Assembly (NCBI GenBank): GCA_043813805.1
Contig: JBDRKR010000010.1
Span: forward strand, 21,766-85,765
Length of the DNA stretch: 64,000 nucleotides
Source: 2-02-FULL-43-13 sp043813805
Lineage (GTDB): Bacteria > Patescibacteriota > Minisyncoccia > Minisyncoccales > MHMH01
Direction: 5' to 3'
Shown: positions 7,352 to 14,526 of the stretch, piece after piece
How the letters are laid out: every line of letters starts with the position of its first letter
How positions within the stretch are numbered: position 1 is the stretch's first letter
The notes under the pieces: model-generated
Databases searched by the model: none
Seen by the model: the letters and a program-made list of their open reading frames with translations, nothing else
Told to the model about the DNA's origin: nothing
Translations under genes and position numbers: made by a program

Positions 7352-7642
7352 ATGATAATCGAGCTAAAAAAATTTGGGACAACATTGATTTCGAGACAAA
7401 CGGGCAAAGAGGCGTTTGCCGCTTTTCAGCCGACATTGCAAGACATTAAACCCAAAGAAAACCTTGAAATTAATTTTGAAGGCGTTTTAACGTTTTCTCC
7501 TTCTTGGGGAGATGAGTTTTTAACCCCGCTCGCCAAAAAATTTGGCAGTCGGCTTATTTTGGTTGCTACAGGTAATCTTTCGGTGAAAGCAACGCTGGAA
7601 ACATTAGAAAAAATTAGCGGCGTAAAATTTATAATCAAATAG
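7352..7642 (+). CDS. STAS-like DUF4325 protein
   Basis: 96 residues: IIELKKFGTTLISRQTG, then LEINFEGVLTFSPSWGDEFL and LILVATGN, the layout of the DUF4325 family, whose fold is related to STAS (anti-sigma antagonist) domains. Members commonly travel with HATPase-domain proteins, as here. The conserved FSPSWGDEF segment sits where anti-anti-sigma proteins carry their phosphorylated Ser, which suggests the partner ATPase could bind or phosphorylate it; that is inference. No Shine-Dalgarno is obvious in the 11-nt gap, so translation probably depends on coupling. Confidence 0.75.
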   Translation: MIIELKKFGTTLISRQTGKEAFAAFQPTLQDIKPKENLEINFEGVLTFSPSWGDEFLTPLAKKFGSRLILVATGNLSVKATLETLEKISGVKFIIK

Positions 7643-7656
7643 TTAATCATAAAAAC

Positions 7657-8043
7657 ATGACTCAACTCAAACAAGTTTATCGATGCAACATTTGCGGCAA
7701 TATCGTCGAAGTTTTGCATGCGGGTCAAGGCGAGCTTGTTTGCTGTGGCAAACCCATGGAATTGCTTCAAGAGAAGACTCAGGATTTAGGTCACGAAAAG
7801 CACGTGCCGGTCGTTGAGAAAACAGAGCAGGGGATTTTAGTCAAAGTGGGATCTGTCCCGCATCCCATGGAAATAACCCATTATATTGAATGGATAGAGA
7901 TTATCGCTGACGGCGAATCTTACCGTAAATTCCTGAAACCCGACGACAAACCGGAAGCGTTGTTTGGAGAAGCTTATCCCGGGCCGATTCGAATGATCAC
8001 GGCCCGCGCATATTGCAACATCCACGGCTTGTGGAAGGGGTAA
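7657..8043 (+). CDS. dfx: Desulfoferrodoxin (superoxide reductase)
   Basis: 128 residues with both family domains. The N-terminal desulforedoxin site is C10, C13, C29, C30 (CNIC ... CC). The C-terminal superoxide reductase centre has GHEKH (H46 or H49, E47, K48), PHPMEITH (H69, H75) and CNIH (C120, H123). It reduces superoxide to hydrogen peroxide using electrons from a rubredoxin-type donor, a typical defence in anaerobes. It is the last gene of the HTH-ATPase/DUF4325 unit, which suggests that the regulator controls oxidative-stress defence. A terminator follows. Confidence 0.95.
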   Translation: MTQLKQVYRCNICGNIVEVLHAGQGELVCCGKPMELLQEKTQDLGHEKHVPVVEKTEQGILVKVGSVPHPMEITHYIEWIEIIADGESYRKFLKPDDKPEALFGEAYPGPIRMITARAYCNIHGLWKG

Positions 8044-8049
8044 AAAGGG

Positions 8050-8076
8050 AGCCGCTCTCGTAGGGCGGTTTTTCTT
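8050..8076 (+). terminator. Terminator after dfx
   Basis: Short CCGC/GCGG-based imperfect hairpin followed by TTTTTCTTTT, continuous with the next -35. Confidence 0.55.
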
Positions 8077-8104
8077 TTGACAAAATAGTCATACAAGGTA
8101 TATC
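8077..8104 (+). promoter_or_regulatory. Promoter for M24 peptidase gene
   Basis: TTGACA (8077-8082), 16 bp, TATATC (8099-8104). It rules out the GTG at 8105 as start and points to the ATG at 8117. Confidence 0.6.
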
Positions 8105-8116
8105 GTGGATGAATAT

Positions 8117-8860
8117 ATGACAAAAGATCAATTAGAGAAGCATAAAAAAGCGGCTCAAAAGCTGTGGTTGGTCAACCAGAAGACTTTTCGCTTCATAAAA
8201 AAGAATATTGGTAAAGCGTCAGAATATGATGTTAATAGATTCATTCTTTCTGAGTTTAAAAAACAGGGGATGGTTGCTGATAAAAAGCATCTATGCCAGA
8301 TAGTGGCGGCAGGTGAGAATACGGATAAGGTGCATTATTTTCCTTTAAAAAATAAGTCAAAAATCATACAACGGAATAGTCTGATATTAATAGATACTTG
8401 GGCTAGGCTTAAAGAAAAAGATTCTCCCTTCGCCGATATCACGTGGATGGCTTATTCCGGGAAAAGCGTGCCCAAAGATATTCAGAGAGTCTTTGATAAG
8501 GTTATTAGGGCGAGAGATATTACGCTGGATTACCTGAGAAAGAGCGTAAGAAGGGGGAAGTTTCCCAAAACAAAAGAAATAGACAAAGTAGCCAGGAAAT
8601 ATTTTAAAAAATTCAATTTAGAGAAAAATTTCCTCCATGGGACCGGTCACAGTCTGGGGATCAAAGAGTGCCATGGTCGGTATTTCCGCTTCGGGGAAAA
8701 AAGTGGGGCTAGATTGAAGCCGAATATACCTTTTACCATTGAACCCGGGCTTTATCTTAAGGATAAGTTCGGCGTTAGAAGTGAAATCAACTGTTACGTG
8801 GATGATAACCGCAAATTGATTGTAACTACGGAAATCCAGAATAAAATAATCAAAATTTAA
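8117..8860 (+). CDS. M24-family metallopeptidase (aminopeptidase P / MetAP fold)
   Basis: 247 residues from the ATG at 8117. The pita-bread metal ligands are visible in order: an Asp in ILIDTWAR, an Asp in FADITWMAY, His in LHGTGHSLG, Glu in TIEPGLY and Glu in VRSEINCY. Only a short N-terminal region precedes the catalytic domain, closer to methionine aminopeptidase in size, but the LHGTGHSLG and EPGLY context is more like Xaa-Pro peptidases. Cytoplasmic. The next gene has its own promoter, so this is monocistronic. The exact specificity cannot be decided here. Confidence 0.82.
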   Translation: MTKDQLEKHKKAAQKLWLVNQKTFRFIKKNIGKASEYDVNRFILSEFKKQGMVADKKHLCQIVAAGENTDKVHYFPLKNKSKIIQRNSLILIDTWARLKEKDSPFADITWMAYSGKSVPKDIQRVFDKVIRARDITLDYLRKSVRRGKFPKTKEIDKVARKYFKKFNLEKNFLHGTGHSLGIKECHGRYFRFGEKSGARLKPNIPFTIEPGLYLKDKFGVRSEINCYVDDNRKLIVTTEIQNKIIKI

Positions 8861-8887
8861 TCTGAAGCTTAAAAGTCGCCCAAAAGG

Positions 8888-8926
8888 CCCCTCCTTCGTC
8901 AAGACTTCGGCAGACAGGGGTTTTTT
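8888..8926 (+). terminator. Probable terminator after M24 gene
   Basis: CCCCT ... AGGGG short stem with a long structured loop, then TTTTTT. Confidence 0.5.
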
Positions 8927-8939
8927 GGTCCGCCTTCGC

Positions 8940-8968
8940 TTGCGAGCTATGGCGAGACAAAGTAGAAT
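8940..8968 (+). promoter_or_regulatory. Promoter for racemase gene
   Basis: TTGCGA (8940-8945), 17 bp, TAGAAT (8963-8968); ATG 6 nt later at 8975. Almost the same TTGCGA-spacer-TAGAAT module recurs at 24285-24313. Confidence 0.75.
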
Positions 8969-8974
8969 AAATTA

Positions 8975-9664
8975 ATGAAAACAATAGGGCTTATCGGGGG
9001 GATGAGTTGGAGGTCTTCCCAGGAATATTACAGAATTATAAACGAAGTCATTCAAAATAAATTAGGAGGCTGGCATTCAGCTAAAATTTTAATGTACTCC
9101 GTTGATTTTAATGAAATAGACTTAGAACACCATACGAAAGATTGGAAAAAATCTGAAAATATTTTAATTGACGCAGCTAAGAGTGTAGAAAAAGGAGGGG
9201 CAGATTTTATTGTTATCTGCGCCAATACGGCTCATGTATTGGCCGATACAATCCAGAAAAGCGTAAAGATTCCCGTCTTGCATATCGCAGATGCCACAGC
9301 GGAAAGAATCAAGTCTGAAAAAATTATAAATGTCGGGCTTTTGGGAACAAGAATCACGACGGAAGAAGGTTTTTATAAAAAAAGATTAGAGATAAAATAT
9401 GGACTTAATGTTATTATTCCGCAAGAAAAGGAAAGAGAAATTGTGGGCAAAGAAATTAATAATCTATGCCTCGGTAAAACAACTCCCCAATCAAAACAAC
9501 GGCTTATAAAAATTATAAACAATTTGGTTAAAAATGGAGCCGAGGCTGTAATTCTAGGATGTACAGAACTTTCTTTAGTGTTGCGACAAAAAGATGTAAA
9601 AATTCCTTTGTTCGATACTACGAGAATCCATGCTGAAACTGCCGCAGAGCACTCTTTAAGTTAA
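8975..9664 (+). CDS. Aspartate/glutamate racemase family protein
   Basis: 229 residues, full length. The two catalytic cysteines lie in VICANTAHVL and ILGCTELSL, the N-terminus has the family signature IGLIGGMSWRSSQEYY, and VGLLGTRITTEEGFY precedes the second half. The fold is PLP-independent and interconverts L- and D-amino acids by two-base chemistry; YgeA-like members have broad specificity. A D-aspartate or D-glutamate supply for peptidoglycan would be a reasonable role. Leaderless expression is predicted from the promoter position. Monocistronic. Confidence 0.88.
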   Translation: MKTIGLIGGMSWRSSQEYYRIINEVIQNKLGGWHSAKILMYSVDFNEIDLEHHTKDWKKSENILIDAAKSVEKGGADFIVICANTAHVLADTIQKSVKIPVLHIADATAERIKSEKIINVGLLGTRITTEEGFYKKRLEIKYGLNVIIPQEKEREIVGKEINNLCLGKTTPQSKQRLIKIINNLVKNGAEAVILGCTELSLVLRQKDVKIPLFDTTRIHAETAAEHSLS

Positions 9665-9706
9665 AATGATTGAGGTCGAACTTCGGACAACATTGCCCAA
9701 AAGGCC

Positions 9707-9738
9707 TCGCCCGTGGCTATGGCCGAGGGCGATTTTTT
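9707..9738 (+). terminator. Terminator after racemase gene
   Basis: TCGCCC ... GGGCGA stem with inner GGC/GCC pairing, then TTTTTTG; flows into a TTTACA -35. Confidence 0.75.
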
Positions 9739-9739
9739 G

Positions 9740-9769
9740 TTTACACTGAACTTGTTGAAGTGGTAGGAT
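9740..9769 (+). promoter_or_regulatory. Promoter for PQ-loop protein gene
   Basis: TTTACA (9740-9745), 18 bp, TAGGAT (9764-9769); ATG at 9776, 6 nt downstream. The spacer is nearly the same as at 13057-13085. Confidence 0.7.
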
Positions 9770-9775
9770 ACAAAC

Positions 9776-10066
9776 ATGACATTATCATTGGCCGGCATTA
9801 TTGGATTTTTAACGGTAACCATTGCCATACTTGTTAAGGTGATAGGATTGCCTGATCAGGCAAGAAAGAATTATCTTCGTAAATCTACCGAAGGTATTTC
9901 AACTATATTTTTTGTTCTGGCTTTAATTTCTTACTTATTGTGGACCGTTCATGGGATAATAGAAAAGGACACGGTTCTTATTATTGGACAAGGAGTAGGA
10001 ATAATTACAACAGGCATTATTGTTTTTCAGATTATTAAATATAGGAATGGAGGAAAAAGGGGTTAG
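9776..10066 (+). CDS. SemiSWEET/PQ-loop-like small transporter
   Basis: 96 residues, three predicted membrane helices. LPDQARKNYLRKSTEGIS matches the PQ-loop pattern (LPQ...K.KST.GlS) and is followed by SYLLWTVHGIIEKD, as in SemiSWEET half-transporters that work as dimers moving sugars. The Pro-Asp-Gln in place of Pro-Gln and the lengthened loop make it divergent. A more typical SemiSWEET occurs at 48915-49169. Substrate unknown; sugar is an inference from the family. Confidence 0.7.
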   Translation: MTLSLAGIIGFLTVTIAILVKVIGLPDQARKNYLRKSTEGISTIFFVLALISYLLWTVHGIIEKDTVLIIGQGVGIITTGIIVFQIIKYRNGGKRG

Positions 10067-10190
10067 GCACCTTTTAATTAAGTAAAAAGTCGAATCCTTC
10101 GATAAGACTCGGGGTAGGGAATTAATTGAGAAATAAGAACCTCGTCCTATGGCAAGAACCTTGTTTCTTCACTACGCTCAGAAATAAAAT

Positions 10191-10754
10191 ATGAAATTCG
10201 CATTTATTTTCCACGGTTCTAATGGAAGCAAGGATGCTCATTGGTATCCCTGGCTCAAAGAGGAGCTGGAAAAGAGGGAATTGCAAGTATTTTTACCGCA
10301 ATTTCCCGTTGAAGAAAATCAGACCCTTCAGAACTGGTTTGACGCTCTAAGGCCGATGAAAGAACATCTTGGCGACTCCATCCTTATCGGACATAGTCTT
10401 GGGGTTCCTTTTATTCTAAATATATTAAATCAATGGGATGTAAAAGTCAGGGCCGCTTTTCTGGTGGCAGGTTTTTCGGGGCATTTGGAGGCAGAAGGAG
10501 AATTAAATCTTGATGATTTTGCCGAAAGGGAGTTTGATTGGAACAAAATTAAACAAAATTGTAAGTATTTTTGTGTGATACATTCAGATGACGATCCATA
10601 CGTTCCCTTAAAAAAAGCAGAAGAACTGGCAAGCAATTTGGGCGCAGAAGTAACCGTAGTAAGGGGAGGAAAGCATTTTCAGGCCCAATCTGGATTCAAA
10701 AAATTCAACTCACTTTTAGAAAAAATTGAAGAAAAGGTGTCAGGAACCTTTTAG
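10191..10754 (+). CDS. RBBP9/YdeN-family serine hydrolase
   Basis: 187 residues. An alpha/beta-hydrolase of the RBBP9/YdeN type: FHGSNGSKDAHWYPWLKEEL, the nucleophile elbow GHSLG, an acidic residue in HSDDDPYVP, and the catalytic His in GGKHFQ near the C-terminus. The length is normal for the family. Cytoplasmic; substrates of bacterial members are poorly defined. The ATG is preceded by ATAAAAT without a Shine-Dalgarno. No operon partner. Confidence 0.85.
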   Translation: MKFAFIFHGSNGSKDAHWYPWLKEELEKRELQVFLPQFPVEENQTLQNWFDALRPMKEHLGDSILIGHSLGVPFILNILNQWDVKVRAAFLVAGFSGHLEAEGELNLDDFAEREFDWNKIKQNCKYFCVIHSDDDPYVPLKKAEELASNLGAEVTVVRGGKHFQAQSGFKKFNSLLEKIEEKVSGTF

Positions 10755-10790
10755 CTAAACAAAAAGTTGAACTTTAGGGTCGTTGAGGAC

Positions 10791-10811
10791 GATCCTCAAC
10801 CTAATTTATAA
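10791..10811 (+). repeat. GATCCTCAACCT repeat, copy 1
   Basis: GATCCTCAACCTAATTTATAA; related copies at 18817 and 20989. Here the preceding GTTGAGGA makes a perfect hairpin GTTGAGGA-CGA-TCCTCAAC (10782-10800). Confidence 0.6.
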
Positions 10812-10842
10812 GTTAAATTATTCGGAGCAGAGCCTCAATCAT

Positions 10843-11319
10843 ATGAAATTATGCAGTGCGTGTTTATTAGGAGTAAAGTGCCGTTACGACGGTCAGAGCT
10901 TGTTGAACGAAAAGATTTTTGAATTGTCAAAAAAAGATAAGTTATTGCCGGTTTGCCCGGAAGTGCTGGGCGGTCTGCCGGTGCCGAGAGAAGAAGCCCA
11001 AATAAAAAACGGCAGAGTGATAACGAAATCTGGCGAAGATATCACCTCGTTTTTTGAAAAAGGAGCGAGCGAGGTTTTAAAGATAGCTAAGTCGTTTGAT
11101 ATTAAAGAGGCAATTTTGAAGCAGAGAAGTCCGTCTTGCGGCTGCGGCCAGATTTACGACGGCACTTTTTCGGGAAAAACGATCAAGGGCGACGGGGTTA
11201 CTACCGCTTTATTGAAAAAGAACGGCATCAAGGTAATCAGCGAAGAAGAGAGTGTCGTAATTGACGTCGGACGTCAATTATTGGACGGCGGATGTCGGGA
11301 TATCCGATTTCCAAAATAA
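10843..11319 (+). CDS. DUF523 family protein
   Basis: 158 residues from the ATG at 10843 (a TTG start 20 codons upstream would place the repeat hairpin inside the gene). Family motifs: CSACLLGVKCRYDG, LLPVCPEVLGGLPVPRE, LKQRSPSCGCG and IYDGTFSG. The conserved cysteines suggest metal or Fe-S binding; the biochemical role of DUF523 is not established. The last 20 residues extend past the usual family end (GIKVISEEE) and contain an almost perfect 21-bp DNA palindrome at about 11260-11280. Confidence 0.85.
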   Translation: MKLCSACLLGVKCRYDGQSLLNEKIFELSKKDKLLPVCPEVLGGLPVPREEAQIKNGRVITKSGEDITSFFEKGASEVLKIAKSFDIKEAILKQRSPSCGCGQIYDGTFSGKTIKGDGVTTALLKKNGIKVISEEESVVIDVGRQLLDGGCRDIRFPK

Positions 11320-11322
11320 TAT

Positions 11323-11342
11323 CGCCGAAGAGGCGGTTTTTA
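11323..11342 (+). terminator. Terminator after DUF523 gene
   Basis: CGCC-GAAGA-GGCG followed by GTTTTTATTTG. Confidence 0.7.
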
Positions 11343-11347
11343 TTTGC

Positions 11348-11376
11348 TTGACAAATTAGTAATAATATGCTATAAT
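11348..11376 (+). promoter_or_regulatory. Consensus sigma70 promoter
   Basis: TTGACA (11348-11353), 17 bp, TATAAT (11371-11376): one of the best promoters in the window. Transcript would carry a Shine-Dalgarno before the ATG at 11411. Confidence 0.9.
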
Positions 11377-11410
11377 TTAAGCAGAAAAAGAAGGAAAAGG
11401 AGTTATAAGA

Positions 11411-11629
11411 ATGTTGGATAGTAAGGCAAAAAAGGCTATCGAAGACCTCGTTACTTCGACAGGAAGACAGGTAGGCAAGATTAACGAGGACAAGGAAGCT
11501 CTTAATGGTATCGTCAGAGTTTCCGGGAATCCAGAGAACATCGACGGTCTGAGAAGGGCCATTCTGAAGATGGCCGAGGCAGAAGAGGCGTTAAGGGCTG
11601 CCGAATCTCGCCTTAATAATCTTCTGTAA
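11411..11629 (+). CDS. Small helical protein, unknown
   Basis: 72 residues, not recognised. The sequence is almost entirely predicted helix with heptad-like A/E/L spacing at the end (AEAEEALRAAESRLNNLL), so a coiled coil or small oligomer is likely. Coding is supported by a consensus promoter, AAAGGAG Shine-Dalgarno at 11396-11402 and a strong hairpin right after the stop. Charged and without Cys or membrane segments; cytoplasmic. Function unknown. The strong promoter suggests an abundant product. Confidence 0.65.
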   Translation: MLDSKAKKAIEDLVTSTGRQVGKINEDKEALNGIVRVSGNPENIDGLRRAILKMAEAEEALRAAESRLNNLL

Positions 11630-11634
11630 AGATG

Positions 11635-11670
11635 CGGGGAGCTTCAGCAATTTTTGCTGAAACTCCCCTC
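11635..11670 (+). terminator. Strong stem-loop after the helical protein gene
   Basis: GGGGAG-C-TTCAGCAA ... TTGCTGAA-A-CTCCCC, a 14-bp interrupted stem. There is no T tract, so it may be an mRNA-stabilising or processing hairpin rather than a full terminator for the genes that follow. Confidence 0.6.
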
Positions 11671-11730
11671 CATGCTTCAGCTCACAAAGTTTGCGGGTTG
11701 AAAAATGGAAGAAAAAAATAGGAGAGGTAA

Positions 11731-12117
11731 ATGTATCACGGAAGTGGGAAAAGATTTTCCAAATTGATCAGACAGAAGGCCCATGCTGTTCCCGAAGCTC
11801 CGGAAAACGAAAAGCTGAATATGATCTATCTCACTCCCGATTACAGTTTTGCCCTGGCTATGGCGGCAAGACCAATGGGATTCAGTGGGGTAGATCATAA
11901 AAGGCGAATAGTTCATTATAATTTAGATAATTTTGAGCCGGAAAAAGAGGTATACGTTTATGTCATAGATATCTCAAAAATTCCGGAAGACAAGATTATC
12001 AAGATTGATGAGCTACAAGTCGCTGTAGACATAGACGAGATTGTGCCAGTCGAAGTTCAAAAACACAAAGCTGGTGAAGTTTCTCAATACTACAGCATCC
12101 AAGGAGGGGAATGGTGA
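11731..12117 (+). CDS. Unknown protein with YHGS start motif
   Basis: 128 residues. The MYHGSGKRFSKL opening and the later IYLTPDYSFALAMA are reminiscent of ADP-ribosyltransferase-fold or related YHGS proteins, where an early His and a downstream ATP/TPD strand line the nucleotide pocket; that resemblance is weak and I do not assign activity. The C-terminal half is beta-rich (VYVYVIDISKIPEDK, IDIDEIVPVEV types). The start is supported by AGGAGAGG. It begins a set of three Shine-Dalgarno-led genes (11731, 12233, 12536) on the same strand, possibly one transcript. Confidence 0.6.
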   Translation: MYHGSGKRFSKLIRQKAHAVPEAPENEKLNMIYLTPDYSFALAMAARPMGFSGVDHKRRIVHYNLDNFEPEKEVYVYVIDISKIPEDKIIKIDELQVAVDIDEIVPVEVQKHKAGEVSQYYSIQGGEW

Positions 12118-12118
12118 T

Positions 12119-12189
12119 CTTCCTATCGGAAGAAATCTTTTTCCCTTCTCTCCGCAAGATTGATTTTCAAAGGAAGATCAATGCTGCGG
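12119..12189 (+). promoter_or_regulatory. Two intergenic RNA hairpins
   Basis: CTTCC-TATC-GGAAG at 12119-12132, followed after a pyrimidine stretch by a long stem 12152-12189 (CCGCA..ATTGAT ... ATCAAT..TGCGG). They separate the YHGS gene from the next and could stabilise or process the message. No promoter is evident in between. Confidence 0.45.
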
Positions 12190-12232
12190 GGACATTTAAA
12201 AAATAAAATAAGGAGAGAAAAGAGAAAGACAA

Positions 12233-12505
12233 ATGGAAATCAGCAAAATGGTAGTAAGGGGTGACAGGATAATTGTAACCGGCGAAAAGGCAGAACTCAA
12301 TCATGTTCTCAGGTGCGCAGGATTGGAGCTGACCAAGCTCGAGCCGATGAAGGGTCTCGAGAGAGGAACTGATGGAGTAATTTGGGATGGAGACGGGTTA
12401 ACTATTGCCGGGAAGGAAAACGTCCATAGCTTCATTGATGCCATGATGGATTACGCGAAACGGGACGAGAAGTTTTGGGCGGAAGCTTACGTAAGCGGTT
12501 CTTAG
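12233..12505 (+). CDS. Small unknown protein
   Basis: 90 residues, not recognised. Starts with ISKMVVRGDRIIVTGEKAE and has a GLTIAGKENVHSFIDAMMDY segment; an alternating beta/helix composition with no Cys, signal peptide or membrane helix. The AAGGAGAG site is rather far upstream (about 20 nt), so initiation efficiency is unclear. It lies 115 nt after the YHGS gene and 30 nt before the next gene, consistent with a shared transcript. Function unknown. Confidence 0.55.
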   Translation: MEISKMVVRGDRIIVTGEKAELNHVLRCAGLELTKLEPMKGLERGTDGVIWDGDGLTIAGKENVHSFIDAMMDYAKRDEKFWAEAYVSGS

Positions 12506-12535
12506 ATCTGAAAGAAACATAAGGAGGAAAAGGCG

Positions 12536-12928
12536 ATGGTAGTCAGGAAATTCTGGCAGGAAGAAATCGAGGACAAGGAGTATGAGAAATTGATCGTTTT
12601 TTATAATGTCGAGGCTCTGGATCGTCTTCATGTTGATCCGCCCTTAGACAATTTGCTAATTCAGAAGATAACAACGATCGAAAAAGTAGAAGAAAGGAAT
12701 AGCGAGTTTCCGGATTATGCAAACATACTTGAGGTTTCTTCTACAGTAATTCTTATCAAAAGGACCTGCAGTCTTTGCTCTTGGAAGTTAGCTTGCGAAA
12801 TATTGGAAGTACTGAGGTCGGAGAGTGATGTGGATACGGACATCCCTTTCAAATACTCTCTCGCTACAGGGAGCTACAAATTGGACAAGCAACCTTTTGT
12901 CTGGAGATACGAAAAGATAAAAGGTTAG
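12536..12928 (+). CDS. Unknown protein
   Basis: 130 residues, not recognised. A central RTCSLCSWKLACEILEVL segment holds three cysteines (CxxC and one more) that could bind metal; the rest is mixed alpha/beta. A clear AAGGAGG lies eight bases before the ATG. Last of the three tandem unknown genes; two terminators follow at 12974 and 13033. The trio has no recognisable enzyme, so its role cannot be inferred. Confidence 0.6.
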   Translation: MVVRKFWQEEIEDKEYEKLIVFYNVEALDRLHVDPPLDNLLIQKITTIEKVEERNSEFPDYANILEVSSTVILIKRTCSLCSWKLACEILEVLRSESDVDTDIPFKYSLATGSYKLDKQPFVWRYEKIKG

Positions 12929-12973
12929 AGCCAGTGACAAATCAAGTCTGTAAGAATAATCTTACGGGCGAAG

Positions 12974-13001
12974 CTAGGAGAAACCTCCTAGTCTTTTTTT
13001 T
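12974..13001 (+). terminator. Terminator after unknown trio
   Basis: CTAGGAG-AAAC-CTCCTAG followed by TCTTTTTTTT. Confidence 0.88.
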
Positions 13002-13032
13002 ATTTCTATTTATGTATTTTTGTCCTAGAGTG

Positions 13033-13056
13033 AATCGCCATTTGGGCGATTTTTTG
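13033..13056 (+). terminator. Second terminator
   Basis: AATCGCC-ATTT-GGGCGATT with TTTTTTG, contiguous with a TTTACA -35. Confidence 0.75.
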
Positions 13057-13085
13057 TTTACACTGAACTGTTGAAGTGGTAAAAT
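13057..13085 (+). promoter_or_regulatory. Promoter for TPR membrane protein gene
   Basis: TTTACA (13057-13062), 17 bp, TAAAAT (13080-13085). Leader of about 24 nt, no Shine-Dalgarno. Confidence 0.75.
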
Positions 13086-13115
13086 AAGGTAATAATCAAA
13101 ATTTAGCCAAATAAT

Positions 13116-14294
13116 ATGGAAGAAAAAATTAATATCCAAAAAGCATTTCTCAGAACCCCATTATTAATTGCTATTATATTTTTTGCTGTAGTAATTGCGG
13201 GAGTCGGTTATGGCATTTTTGATTATCAAAAACTCTCCGGGATAATAGAAGAGGCAGAACGATTGGCCGGTGAAGAAAAATACGATGAGGCAATAGAGAA
13301 ATTGGAATTCGCCCAGCAAAAATGGATTGTCAAAAATTTATCCGTAAAAAGCGAAGAAATAGAGAGAAGCAAGCAATTAATCGAAAGTCAGAGAAATTAT
13401 AATGAGGGGATTAAAAAAATCAAAACAAGGGATTGGAATGAGGCCAAAGAATTATTATTAAGTGTTGCTGAAGAATCTCCCTATTATTTAGACACTAAAA
13501 ACAAGATAGAGATTTTAGAAGAAGTGCTTGATTGCAAATACAGGAAAGGAGAATATAAAATGCGAGTTTTTGACTCCCAAGGAAGAGTTACCGGGATCGT
13601 CGACGGGGAAGTCAAAGAAGAAATTCCTTATTCGGTATACGATGAAGAAACCAAACAAGTATTAATTTTTGACCCCAACGATTCTTACACATACGATTTC
13701 TCTGCTGTAAAAGCGGGAAATTATCAATTTATTCTTACTGCTACTAGGGGAGGGGAAACCACAAGCTTTCATCTTGAGAATATTCCTATTTTATCTGGCG
13801 CTACTCATCGGATTCAAGTTGACGAAAAAGCGGTGGCAGAGGGGAAAATGGGTGCTGTTCTTCTAATGGACGACGATGGGGACGGAGAGTTTGAAGAAGA
13901 AATTACTTTTAGTAAGGAACTTACCTGCGAGGGTTTTATTATTCGGACAAAAATGCCTGAAATAGAGTTGGAAACGCCGGAAGAAGTTAATGTGGCCAAG
14001 GGATATATGCAGCTAGCAGAAGAAGAGCTTATAGAAGCTAAAAAGTTTTTAGAAGAAGATAAAACTTTTGAAGCATCGAAACTCATTGCCCAAGCCATAA
14101 AAGACGCAAAAATAGCAGCCGATTCAGATCCCGATAATCCAGAAATGTGGTTTCGGCTAGGAAATATTTATTGCGAAGTAAGGGGTACGGCGCAAGGAGC
14201 AGAAGAGTGGTGTTTAAGATACTATCAAAAAGCCCTAGAATTAGATCCAGATAACCAGCTTTATTATCAGAAAGTAGAAGAACTTACAAAATAA
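13116..14294 (+). CDS. Membrane-anchored TPR protein
   Basis: 392 residues. A membrane helix at about 13-34 leaves a short cytoplasmic N-terminus, placing the rest outside. TPR-like helices follow (EEAERLAGEEKYDEAIEKLE, then IKTRDWNEAKELLLSVAEES), then a beta-rich middle domain around 150-260 including a DDDGDGEFEEE acidic loop that could bind Ca2+, and a second TPR block at the end (AADSDPDNPEMWFRLGNIY, YYQKALELDPDN). Such proteins usually scaffold envelope complexes. Monocistronic. No specific family is recognised beyond the repeats. Confidence 0.7.
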   Translation: MEEKINIQKAFLRTPLLIAIIFFAVVIAGVGYGIFDYQKLSGIIEEAERLAGEEKYDEAIEKLEFAQQKWIVKNLSVKSEEIERSKQLIESQRNYNEGIKKIKTRDWNEAKELLLSVAEESPYYLDTKNKIEILEEVLDCKYRKGEYKMRVFDSQGRVTGIVDGEVKEEIPYSVYDEETKQVLIFDPNDSYTYDFSAVKAGNYQFILTATRGGETTSFHLENIPILSGATHRIQVDEKAVAEGKMGAVLLMDDDGDGEFEEEITFSKELTCEGFIIRTKMPEIELETPEEVNVAKGYMQLAEEELIEAKKFLEEDKTFEASKLIAQAIKDAKIAADSDPDNPEMWFRLGNIYCEVRGTAQGAEEWCLRYYQKALELDPDNQLYYQKVEELTK

Positions 14295-14439
14295 ATTAAA
14301 GTAATTATATTTGAAATAAGATACTAATGTTTCATTTTGTGCAATGTCAGACAAGATTATAGTGATGACCTTATGTCGCATAAGCGCCATGCTTGGTATA
14401 AAAAGCGATAAATAACTAAAACTTAGGCCGGGGGTAAAA

Positions 14440-14484
14440 TGAAAGAGGCTAAACCTCTTTCAGCGCGATTGAGGTTTAGCCTCA
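14440..14484. repeat. TGAAAGAGG palindrome plus overlapping inverted half
   Basis: TGAAAGAGG-CTAAA-CCTCTTTCA (14440-14462), then TGAGGTTTAGCCTCA (14470-14484). Each folds alone, and GAGGCTAAACCTC of the first can instead pair fully with GAGGTTTAGCCTC of the second. Confidence 0.75.
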
Positions 14485-14490
14485 TTAAAC

Positions 14491-14520
14491 ATCGCCCAAA
14501 AGGCGATATTTTGGTAGGAT
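14491..14520 (+). promoter_or_regulatory. Terminator fused to extended -10 promoter
   Basis: ATCGCC-CAAAA-GGCGAT hairpin, ATTTTGG, then TAGGAT (14515-14520) preceded by TGG (extended -10). ATG 6 nt later at 14527. Confidence 0.7.
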
Positions 14521-14526
14521 AAAAAC

